A stretch of DNA of 64,000 nt from positions 2,049,501-2,113,500 of the forward strand of contig NZ_PCOC01000002.1 in assembly GCF_002975205.1 (NCBI RefSeq). Reading direction: 5' to 3'. The notes beneath the pieces were generated by a model. That model was not told where the DNA came from. It did no database searches and saw nothing but the letters and a program-made list of their open reading frames with translations. Both the position numbers and the translations under genes were made by a program. The first letter of the stretch is position 1. The number at the start of each line of letters is the position of its first letter. Source of the DNA: Ochrobactrum vermis (lineage in GTDB: Bacteria; Pseudomonadota; Alphaproteobacteria; Rhizobiales; Rhizobiaceae). Positions 43,915-51,297 of this stretch are shown here, in pieces.

Positions 43915-44646
43915 TCAGTTTTGCGGCGAAAAAGGTTCAAAAATACCTTGAAAGCCCTTCATTCGCGGCAGTTGATAGCCTCCAAGTTTCGACGTTTTCA
44001 AGCCGAGTCCCACGAGGCTTTCGCACAGTTTCACCGCACAGGTTACGCCATCGATAACGGGCAGGCCGTGCTCTCTCGAAAGGGAAGCGGCAAGGTCAGC
44101 CATACCCGCGCAACCGAGCACAATCGCTTCGGCATGATCTTCCCGAACCGCCTTCGCGATTTCGTTCGAGACCTTGTGACGGGCATCCGAACCCGGAATT
44201 TCCAGATCGAGCACCGCCACATCGCTAGCCCGCACACGGGCGCAACGCGATATAAGGCCGTAGCGGGATAGGTTATGTTCGATGGCCGGTACCGAACGGG
44301 ATAGCGTAGTGACGACGCTGAATTTTCCGGCAATCAGGCTTGCCATGTGAAATGCCGCCTCGCCGATACCGATCACCGGCATGGTTCCGGCACAGCGCGC
44401 TGCATCAAGACCGGTATCGTCGAAACAGGCGATGACACAGGCATCGGCAGTCGGGTGCTTCTGCATTTCCCCGATCATGCCGGGAATGGCAAAAACCTCG
44501 TCGAAATATCCTTCGATGCTTGGCGGACCGTCAAGCGGATTGGTCGCGATGATTGTTGTTTCGGCGTTTGCCACGCTGCGCGCAGCTTCGCCGATCTTGT
44601 GCGTCATCGATGCAGTCGTATTGGGGTTGATGACAAGTATTTCCAT
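43915..44646 (-). CDS. Asp/Glu/hydantoin racemase family protein
   Basis: 243 residues from the ATG at 44646 (TGAGGA upstream), beginning MEILVINPNTTASMTHKIG, the family's usual N-terminus. The two catalytic cysteines are in VIACFDDTGLDAAR and IVLGCAGMADLAASL. Enzymes of this type racemise aspartate, glutamate or 5-substituted hydantoins, or isomerise maleate, without cofactor in the cytoplasm. The gene follows a branched-chain-type ABC importer and precedes a GntR gene, so the imported compound is probably an amino acid, amide or hydantoin that must be racemised before use. Confidence 0.85.
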   Translation of the reverse strand: MEILVINPNTTASMTHKIGEAARSVANAETTIIATNPLDGPPSIEGYFDEVFAIPGMIGEMQKHPTADACVIACFDDTGLDAARCAGTMPVIGIGEAAFHMASLIAGKFSVVTTLSRSVPAIEHNLSRYGLISRCARVRASDVAVLDLEIPGSDARHKVSNEIAKAVREDHAEAIVLGCAGMADLAASLSREHGLPVIDGVTCAVKLCESLVGLGLKTSKLGGYQLPRMKGFQGIFEPFSPQN

Positions 44647-44763
44647 TTTCCTCAAACCATCAAAATATTTGTTGTCGTTCTGGATGGTCCAGAGCGCCTT
44701 TTCGGACACTCTGCCTAGTTCATTTTTCTGGAAGCGCTTCGGCCCGTCATCCGGCGCCGGTAG

Positions 44764-45486
44764 TCAAACCTCCCCACCCAGATAGAGTTTCTTGACCCGG
44801 TCGTCCGTCGCCAGTTCTTCCGAATTACCGGACAGAACAATCTTTCCGATCGTCAGGGCATAAGCGCGCTGCGAAATGCGCAGCGCCATACGCGAATTCT
44901 GCTCGACCAGAAGGACACTCACCTTTTCGTCGCGGTTGATAGCCACGATAGAGCGGGCGATATCCTGCACCAGCTTGGGCGCGACCCCGAGAGACGGCTC
45001 GTCCAGCAGCAGAAGCTTCGGCTTGGCCATGAGCGCGCGCCCGATAACCAGCATTTGCTGCTCGCCGCCACTCATCGTGCCCGCAGCCTGCGAATAGCGC
45101 TCTTTCAGGCGGGGGAACCACCCCAGAACCATCTCCAGCGTGTTGGCGATATCCGCCTTGCTTGAGCGGGTGAATGCCCCCATCATCAGATTGTCGCGCA
45201 CGCTCATATAGGGAAAGACGCGGCGGCCTTCCGGTACCATGGCGATCCCCATCCTGACAATCTCGTCCGACCGGGTGCCATCGATCCGGCGACCCTCATA
45301 GTGGATTTCGCCCTTGCGGATCTTTTTCAGCCCTGTGATCGCCCGCAGGATCGAAGATTTTCCTGCACCATTGGCACCGATCAGCGCAACCGTCTCGCCC
45401 TCCTGAACGCTCAGGGAAACGCCCTTCAGTGCATAGACGTGATCGTAATAGAGTTCGGCATCGGAAACTTTGAGCAGCTCTGCCAT
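44764..45486 (-). CDS. livF: Branched-chain-type ABC transporter ATP-binding protein (LivF)
   Basis: 240 residues from the ATG at 45486, 2 bases after the LivG stop. Walker A GANGAGKSS, signature MSGGEQQMLVIGRALM, Walker B LLLLDEPSLGVAP, and MVPEGRRVFPYMSVRDNL, which is diagnostic for LivF. It pairs with the adjacent LivG ATPase to drive uptake by the LivHM channel. The gene symbol denotes family membership; the substrate is not proven to be branched-chain amino acids. Confidence 0.92.
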   Translation of the reverse strand: MAELLKVSDAELYYDHVYALKGVSLSVQEGETVALIGANGAGKSSILRAITGLKKIRKGEIHYEGRRIDGTRSDEIVRMGIAMVPEGRRVFPYMSVRDNLMMGAFTRSSKADIANTLEMVLGWFPRLKERYSQAAGTMSGGEQQMLVIGRALMAKPKLLLLDEPSLGVAPKLVQDIARSIVAINRDEKVSVLLVEQNSRMALRISQRAYALTIGKIVLSGNSEELATDDRVKKLYLGGEV

Positions 45487-45488
45487 GG

Positions 45489-46268
45489 TCAATATCCAAT
45501 CGTTTCGTCTTCTGCACCGAGATAGGCTTCAATCACCTTCTCGTTTTCCTGGATTTGCTTCGGCGTTCCTTCCGCTATCTTCTGTCCAAAATTGATGACG
45601 ACGATCCGGTCGGAAATATTCATCACCGCAGGCATATCATGTTCCACCAGCAACACCGTGACACCCCTGTCGCGGACCGCGCGCACCAATTCCACGGCCT
45701 TGACGGTTTCGTCATGATTCATCCCGGCAAAAGGTTCATCCAGAAGCAATATCTTCGGTTGCGTCGCCAGACCGATGGCGATGCCGAGTGCGCGCAAATG
45801 GCCATGCGGCAGGTTCTGCGCTACCTCGTCACGCTGCTTCCACAGCCCCAGGAACTGCAGGATTTCGTCGGCAGAGCGTCCGAATTCCTCTTGATCCCGG
45901 CGGGCAAGGCTCGACCCCACATAACAACCGAGGAAAGTCGCCTTGGCGCGCAGATGGTGACCGACAATCACATTGTCGCGTACCGTCATGCCCTTGAAGA
46001 TCGTCGTTTCCTGGAAGGTGCGCACCACGCCCTTTCGCGCCACGATATGCGGTGCCAGACCCGATATGCGCTCGCCCTTGAAGCGAACTTCCCCGGTGGT
46101 GGGATTGAGGAAAGAGGCGATCAGCTTGAACAGAGTGGACTTGCCCGCGCCATTCGGCCCGATGACCGACAGGATTTCCTTTTCCCGCACCGAAAAGGAA
46201 ACATCGTTGACCGCCACCAGACCGCCGAAGCGTTTGGTCAGGTTTTTGACTTCCAGAAGATCGCTCAT
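45489..46268 (-). CDS. livG: Branched-chain-type ABC transporter ATP-binding protein (LivG)
   Basis: 259 residues. Walker A GPNGAGKST, RTFQETTIFKGMTVRDNV, Walker B ILLLDEPFAGMNHDE and VEHDMPAVMNISDRI are typical LivG. The ABC signature is the degenerate NLPHGHLRALGIA, where LivG usually has LPYGQQRRLEIA. The start overlaps the LivM stop by ATGA. Confidence 0.92.
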   Translation of the reverse strand: MSDLLEVKNLTKRFGGLVAVNDVSFSVREKEILSVIGPNGAGKSTLFKLIASFLNPTTGEVRFKGERISGLAPHIVARKGVVRTFQETTIFKGMTVRDNVIVGHHLRAKATFLGCYVGSSLARRDQEEFGRSADEILQFLGLWKQRDEVAQNLPHGHLRALGIAIGLATQPKILLLDEPFAGMNHDETVKAVELVRAVRDRGVTVLLVEHDMPAVMNISDRIVVINFGQKIAEGTPKQIQENEKVIEAYLGAEDETIGY

Positions 46269-47269
46269 GATCCTGTTCCCTTCCGTCCGGTCAGTCTGAG
46301 GCTGAGAAGTCCGTTGGGCAGGAACAGCATCAGGATGATGAGAACGCTAGAGAAGATGAGAAGCTGGAACTTGCCGGTCTGGAACAAAAAGTCCCAGCCG
46401 AAATAAAGAACGAAGGTTCCAATGATCGGGCCGAACACATAGCCAAGCCCGCCCAGAAAGCAGTTGAGCATGAAATTGACCGAGTCCGTGACCGTGAAGC
46501 TCGACGGATAGATCGATTGCGAGATCGCGACGAACATCGCGCCACCAAGCCCGCCAAGGAAGGACGAGATCGCATAGGCCAGCACACGCAGATTGGTGAT
46601 GTTGACGCCAATAGACGAGGCAAGCTCCTCATTTTGCTGCAACGACTGGCAAAGGCCGCCGATACGCGAGTTGATGAGACGGTAAAGCCCAGCGAAGCAA
46701 AGCACCATCAGCACGATGGACACGAAATAGAAGGCAGCGCGCGGGTTCTGCAGTGTTGCAAAATCCGGCAGGATGGTCAGTCCGAAAAGCGATATTCCGC
46801 CCGGCATCGGAATGCTGACCATGCCCTTGGCGCCGTTGGTGATGGGCAGCGCCATCGCCAGAAGACGGACAACTTCGGTCAGAACCAGCGTGACCATGGC
46901 GAAATAGACACCACGAAGCCGCAGGATCGGCAGGCCGATCAGAATACTGGCAACCGCGCAAAACAGCCCGGCAATGGGCAGCGTCAGCCAGAAGGAAACG
47001 CCGTATTTCACCATCAGGATCGCCGACACATAGCCGCCCATGAGAGCATAAGCGCCCTGGCCGATATTGATCCGCCCGATATAAAAGGTAAGCCACACAC
47101 CGCTGCTGGCGATGGAAAGAAGCGCCACTGACGTGAGCGTATAATAGAGATCGTGCCGTCCGGTCGCCTCGATCAAGACCGGAATACCGATGAAAATCAG
47201 GGCCAGAAAGGCAGCGACACCGATCAGCTTGCCAATATGGTTGCCGATATACTTGCTTGTGTTTGTCAT
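46265..47269 (-). CDS. livM: Branched-chain-type ABC transporter permease (LivM)
   Basis: 334 residues, about eight to ten membrane helices. Characteristic stretches are WLTFYIGRINIGQGAYALMG, LRLRGVYFAMVTLVLTEVVR and the cytoplasmic NEELASSIGVNITNLRVLAY followed by GLGGAMFVA. It forms the channel with LivH. It starts 10 bases after the LivH stop and ends in an ATGA overlap with livG. Confidence 0.92.
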   Translation of the reverse strand: MTNTSKYIGNHIGKLIGVAAFLALIFIGIPVLIEATGRHDLYYTLTSVALLSIASSGVWLTFYIGRINIGQGAYALMGGYVSAILMVKYGVSFWLTLPIAGLFCAVASILIGLPILRLRGVYFAMVTLVLTEVVRLLAMALPITNGAKGMVSIPMPGGISLFGLTILPDFATLQNPRAAFYFVSIVLMVLCFAGLYRLINSRIGGLCQSLQQNEELASSIGVNITNLRVLAYAISSFLGGLGGAMFVAISQSIYPSSFTVTDSVNFMLNCFLGGLGYVFGPIIGTFVLYFGWDFLFQTGKFQLLIFSSVLIILMLFLPNGLLSLRLTGRKGTGS

Positions 47270-47279
47270 GACAGCCCCC

Positions 47280-48146
47280 TCAACCCCACGGTTTGCCCAT
47301 GAGCCCGTTCGGACGGATGCTCAGGAACACCATCAATGCAGCGAAGATGACGAGATAGGTGATGTCACCATAGGAGCGCAGCACCGTCAGACCGACGGAT
47401 TCCATCATGCCGAGGATGAAGCCGCCGGCAATGGCGCCACTGACGACGCCCGCGCCGCCAATCATCACCATCATGAAGGCCTTGATGGAAATGGCGCCAC
47501 CAATGCCGGAATTGACACCGGTAATAGCGACCAGCAATCCACCGACCAGCCCCGCAAGCATTGCCCCCAGCGCGAAACCTATCATTGAATAGCGGTCAAC
47601 ATTCACGCCCATCAACTGCGCGGCCACGCGGTCCTGGGCGAGCGCGCGCATCGCGCGACCGGGTTTTGTATATTGCATGAAAAGAACGAAGGCTGCGATG
47701 AACACCACCGCAAGCACACCGATCAGGATGCGGTCATAAGGCATGATCAGCCAGTCAGACACGAAGACGCCATTGACGATCTTCGGCACGCCGCGCTGTT
47801 TTTCACCGAACAGAAGCAGGATCACCGCATCAAGGAAAAAGGCAATAGCGGCGGCAAGCAGCATCGTGCTTTCATCGCGCAGGCTTCGCTTGATGACCGG
47901 TCGGAAGAGAAATTTTTCGATCAGCGCACCGACGATCATCAATGTGACGGCGGAGGCCAGAAGCGCGACAACAAACGGCAGGCCGAGCTGCCCGTAGACC
48001 GTATAGGTGACGAAACCGCCCAGCACATACATCTGGCCGTGCGCAAAATTGAGGACGTTCATGAGCGCGAAAATCAGCGTCAGTCCCAACGCGATCAATG
48101 CATATTGCGCACCCAGATATAGCCCATTGGCTATCACTTGTTCCAT
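47280..48146 (-). CDS. livH: Branched-chain-type ABC transporter permease (LivH)
   Basis: 288 residues from the ATG at 48146 (MEQVIANGLYLGAQYALIAL), preceded by GAGGGAG. The frame extends nine codons further upstream to 48173 without need. LTLIFALMNVLNFAHGQMYV and the EAA-like loop QYTKPGRAMRALAQDRVAAQ are diagnostic. Inner-membrane channel subunit. It is separated from the binding-protein gene by 133 bp carrying a strong hairpin. Confidence 0.92.
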   Translation of the reverse strand: MEQVIANGLYLGAQYALIALGLTLIFALMNVLNFAHGQMYVLGGFVTYTVYGQLGLPFVVALLASAVTLMIVGALIEKFLFRPVIKRSLRDESTMLLAAAIAFFLDAVILLLFGEKQRGVPKIVNGVFVSDWLIMPYDRILIGVLAVVFIAAFVLFMQYTKPGRAMRALAQDRVAAQLMGVNVDRYSMIGFALGAMLAGLVGGLLVAITGVNSGIGGAISIKAFMMVMIGGAGVVSGAIAGGFILGMMESVGLTVLRSYGDITYLVIFAALMVFLSIRPNGLMGKPWG

Positions 48147-48228
48147 GAAGGCAAACTCCCTCGTGCGAAGCATCAGGCGAGCTCAAAGGCAGGCCCGAAA
48201 CTCCGTGACAGTTCCTGATGGGTGGGAG

Positions 48229-48263
48229 GCCCGAAGCGGAAATATTCTAGCTCCGCTTCGGGC
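48229..48263 (-). terminator. Strong intercistronic hairpin after the Liv-type binding protein
   Basis: Perfect 12-bp stem GCCCGAAGCGGA/TCCGCTTCGGGC (48229-48240 with 48252-48263) with an 11-nt loop, 16 bp after the binding-protein stop codon and before livH. There is no uridine tract on the leftward strand, so mRNA stabilisation or partial attenuation is likelier than full termination. Confidence 0.7.
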
Positions 48264-48279
48264 TGTTCAGGCCTGTTTG

Positions 48280-49485
48280 CTAATCGACCTGGCCGACGAA
48301 GAGCGTTTCGAACTTGCCGTCCTTGTACTCCGTAACAACCATCGGAATGCCGATCTGTCGCTTCTGCGTGAAAGAAGAGGTGCCGACATAAGTCAGTTTG
48401 GAACCGTCGCCATCGCCCTTGACGAAAGGATTGGGCGCGGAGAACGTGTCCATCGTCTTCTTGAATTCCTCGACATTGTCGACCGCAGCCGGGTTGGCCT
48501 TGAGTGTCTCGACGATGTATTCGAGCGCGTAGACCTTGGTGTTGGACTCGTCGTTATACTCGCCATAGGCCTTGGTATAACGGTCGACAAATTCCTTCAT
48601 CGCGTCAGATGCGATTTCCGGCGTGGAAGCGCCACCGACCGAGATGAAGCCGTTGGCGAGTTCACCTGCGCCTTCCTCCAGAACCTTGGCATCCTGCGCG
48701 GTTTCGGTGGAAATGAAGCCCTGATAGCCAAGCTCGCGCGCGGCACGGATAAGCAGCGGCGCATTGCCCGGCGCAACGCCCGACAATACCAGCAGGTCCG
48801 GCTTCTGCATGATGATCGGCGTCAGAACAGGCGTGAAGTCGCGCGTGTCGTTTTGATAGGCATCGTTGGTCGAAACGACTTCGAGACCAAGCGCCTTGGC
48901 CGCCTCGATACCGCTGTCGCGCTGGCTGAGCGGATCGGATTCATTGGCCGCCACGAAGGCCACCGTCTTGATACCTTTGTTATCCTTGAGGTATTTATAG
49001 ATCGCCGGGCCTGACTGGTAGTTGGCAATCATGCCGAGAACGGCATTGGATGCCGGCGGCGTATAGAGTTCCTTCGGGAAGGAATAAGGGAAATAGATGA
49101 TGCCCTTGGCTTCCGCCACCGGGCGAACGGCGGCAGCGCCATCATCGACATTCGGGCCGACCACGTAATGGACGCCTTCCTGAGCCATCTTTTCCATCCC
49201 GGCGATGGCGCGCTTCGGGTCCTTCTGATCGTCGAAAGTAACCACCTTGATCTTGTAGGTGTCGTCGCCGATCTTTACGCCGCCCTGCTCATTGAGCCAG
49301 TCGGCGCGAACCTGCATCGAGCGAACATTGGATGTGCCCCAGGCCGCAGCAGGGCCACTGGTGACACCGACGAACCCGATCTTCAACTCCTTGTCCGCAG
49401 CCTGGGAGGCCGACGCGGACATGAGCGCAAATATAGAAACGGCGCCAAGCGCCGCAGTCTTCACAACTGCGCGTCTATTGATCAT
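48280..49485 (-). CDS. ABC transporter substrate-binding protein, LivJ/urea-amide type
   Basis: 401 residues, with AAGGGGA before the ATG. The N-terminus NRRAVVKTAALGAVSIFALM carries an Arg pair and may be exported by Tat or Sec; cleavage is near SQAAD. The type-1 periplasmic fold begins LKIGFVGVTSGPAAAWG and includes GPNVDDGAAAVRPVAEAKG and FVAANESDPLSQRDSGIEA. It binds an amino acid, amide or related ligand for LivHMGF. It is the first gene of the operon that continues through the racemase and possibly to the GntR regulator. Confidence 0.92.
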   Translation of the reverse strand: MINRRAVVKTAALGAVSIFALMSASASQAADKELKIGFVGVTSGPAAAWGTSNVRSMQVRADWLNEQGGVKIGDDTYKIKVVTFDDQKDPKRAIAGMEKMAQEGVHYVVGPNVDDGAAAVRPVAEAKGIIYFPYSFPKELYTPPASNAVLGMIANYQSGPAIYKYLKDNKGIKTVAFVAANESDPLSQRDSGIEAAKALGLEVVSTNDAYQNDTRDFTPVLTPIIMQKPDLLVLSGVAPGNAPLLIRAARELGYQGFISTETAQDAKVLEEGAGELANGFISVGGASTPEIASDAMKEFVDRYTKAYGEYNDESNTKVYALEYIVETLKANPAAVDNVEEFKKTMDTFSAPNPFVKGDGDGSKLTYVGTSSFTQKRQIGIPMVVTEYKDGKFETLFVGQVD

Positions 49486-49563
49486 TTTAGTTCCCCTTAA
49501 TTAGCTTTACCTTTCCCTCATTTGGCGGAGAAAGGATTAGCAAGCTAAACACGCACCCGAAAT

Positions 49564-49575
49564 ATTGTCAACAAT
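49564..49575. promoter_or_regulatory. Candidate GntR operator upstream of the Liv-type operon
   Basis: ATTGTCAACAAT has perfect 5-bp arms (ATTGT/ACAAT) around CA and lies 79 bp before the binding-protein start codon. An 11-of-12 match occurs upstream of the gntR-type gene at 43826-43837, so the regulator encoded there likely controls both. Confidence 0.6.
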
Positions 49576-49636
49576 CTGCATATTCTTAATGAACGATTTT
49601 ACGACAGAGCGTCATCGATTCCGAAAACCTCTGAAT

Positions 49637-49668
49637 ATAAAAAGGTGCGCCGGGGACCGACGCACCTT
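49637..49668 (-). terminator. Rho-independent terminator of the quinate/shikimate operon
   Basis: On the minus strand a stem AAGGTGCG/CGCACCTT (49661-49668 with 49642-49649) encloses a GC-rich 11-nt loop and is followed by five uridines. It lies 30 bp beyond the stop codon of the shikimate/quinate dehydrogenase gene, the last gene of the leftward operon. Confidence 0.8.
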
Positions 49669-49698
49669 GTAAATGACAGGCAGGCATGGAGAAACAGG

Positions 49699-50571
49699 CT
49701 AGCCGCGTGCGACTTGCAACCGTGCAAAGTGGGCCAGCATCCGGTCCGGGTCGGCCTTGATGCCGCTGAAGAGTTCGAAGGCACCGACCGCCTGAAAAAC
49801 GGCCATGCCACCGCCATTGAGCACCCGGCAGCCGCGCTCTTTGGCAAGCCGAACCAGCGCCGTCTGCAAAGGAAAATAGACAATATCCGAAACCCAGAGA
49901 TGCGGTTGCACCAATACTGGCGCAAGCGGCAGGCCCGGATGCGCATCCATGCCCATCGGCGTCGCGTGGACCAGACCCGAGGCCTGAGCCAATGTTTCGT
50001 CCAGATCGCCCCCGGCAATGAAACTGCATTCCGGCTGCACGGAAACAAGCTTGCCGATTACCGCATCGACCTTCGCGGCATCGAGGTCGAAAATATGGAC
50101 TTCCCGCGCGCCCATTTCGGCCAGCGCATAGGCAACGGCGACACCTGCTCCGCCCGCACCGAGCAGCACGACACGTTCCAGCGATGCTCCCGGCAGACCA
50201 CGGCGAAACCCTTCCGCATAGCCCCACCAGTCGGTGTTGTGACCGATGCGCCTGCCATCGGCAAACACCACCGTGTTGATCGATTGCAGCGCCAAAGCAT
50301 GGGGCGAAAGTTCATCGACCAGCGCCACCGCAGCCTGCTTGCAGGGATGCGTGATATTGAGACCGGCGAATCCCGCAGCTTCGGCCTCATCGACAAGTGC
50401 GGGCAGATCGCCTGCCGAACGTCCATTTTCGGCGATGTCGAGAATGTCGTAGCGATAGGCAAGACCAGCGGCCTCACCTTCCTGCATATGCATTGCCGGC
50501 GAAAGCGAGCGCTGAATATTTGCGCCGATCAATCCGACATGCACACGACGTTTGGTCACTTCACTTATCAA
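49699..50571 (-). CDS. Shikimate/quinate dehydrogenase (AroE/YdiB/QuiB family)
   Basis: 290 residues if initiated at the TTG at 50571, which has GCGGAG 8 bases upstream; GTG codons at 50598 and 50559 are alternatives, and there is no suitable ATG. The substrate site is SLSPAMHMQEG, the catalytic Lys is in NITHPCKQAAV and the catalytic Asp in HNTDWWGY; the NAD(P) loop is VLLGAGGAGVAVAYAL. HNTDWW replaces the biosynthetic DNTDGxG pattern, which fits catabolic quinate/shikimate dehydrogenases. It would oxidise quinate to 3-dehydroquinate and/or shikimate to 3-dehydroshikimate. It is in the same operon as the dehydroshikimate dehydratase. Confidence 0.88.
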   Translation of the reverse strand: MISEVTKRRVHVGLIGANIQRSLSPAMHMQEGEAAGLAYRYDILDIAENGRSAGDLPALVDEAEAAGFAGLNITHPCKQAAVALVDELSPHALALQSINTVVFADGRRIGHNTDWWGYAEGFRRGLPGASLERVVLLGAGGAGVAVAYALAEMGAREVHIFDLDAAKVDAVIGKLVSVQPECSFIAGGDLDETLAQASGLVHATPMGMDAHPGLPLAPVLVQPHLWVSDIVYFPLQTALVRLAKERGCRVLNGGGMAVFQAVGAFELFSGIKADPDRMLAHFARLQVARG

Positions 50572-50628
50572 TTCTAATTCTCCGCAGGACCGGACCACGC
50601 CGATCCCAAATCAAGCTTGGCCTGCCGA

Positions 50629-51279
50629 TCATTCGGGACTTTTCAGAAGGGCGATGATCGTGTCGCTGATCAGGCGGCGATGCCGCGCTTTCACCTCGGA
50701 AGCCATCAGATCAGTGCCGAAGATCGCTCCGAACGTATGTCGGTTGGACACGCGGAAAAAGCATTGCGCGCTGATCAGCATGTGAAGGTCGAGCGCGGAA
50801 ATGCGCCTTTGAAAGATGCCCTGCTCACGACCGCGCTCAAGGATTTTCTCGATCGTTTCCAGAATGGTTACATTCTGGCGCGACAGAACATCGGAGCGTT
50901 CCATATGTTCGGCACGGTGAATATTTTCCACCGCGACGAGCCGCACGAAATCCGGATTGGCATCGTCATGATCGAAGGTACTTTCCACCAGACTGCGCAT
51001 GGCGGATTCCGGGTCTTGATCGTCAAGCGACAGCGAGCTTTCAAGCGTGCGTATCTTGCCATAGGCCCGTTCCAGCACGGCGAGATAAAGCCCGTCCTTG
51101 CTGCCGAAATAATAGTAGATCATGCGCTTGGACGTGCGGGTCTGCGCCGCGATTTCATCCACGCGCGCGCCTGAGAAACCCGATGCCACGAACTCACGCG
51201 CCGCAATGTCGAGAATATTCTCACGCGTCGCATCGGGATCGTTCTTGCGCGGCTGCGTCTTGGCGAGTGCCTTTGCCAT
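50629..51279 (-). CDS. TetR/AcrR-family regulator
   Basis: 216 residues, with GGGAGG before the ATG. N-terminal helix-turn-helix: ILDIAAREFVASGFSGARVD, EIAAQTRTSKRMIYYYFGSK, then DGLYLAVLERAY. The C-terminal ligand domain resembles the TetR_C groups that sense aromatic or hydroxy-aromatic compounds. It lies within the quinate/shikimate operon, 18 bases after the quiC-type gene, and is the obvious local regulator. A candidate TetR-type palindrome lies upstream of the first gene of the operon at 56510-56521. Confidence 0.9.
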   Translation of the reverse strand: MAKALAKTQPRKNDPDATRENILDIAAREFVASGFSGARVDEIAAQTRTSKRMIYYYFGSKDGLYLAVLERAYGKIRTLESSLSLDDQDPESAMRSLVESTFDHDDANPDFVRLVAVENIHRAEHMERSDVLSRQNVTILETIEKILERGREQGIFQRRISALDLHMLISAQCFFRVSNRHTFGAIFGTDLMASEVKARHRRLISDTIIALLKSPE

Positions 51280-51297
51280 AGTCCTCCCCTTCAGCGC

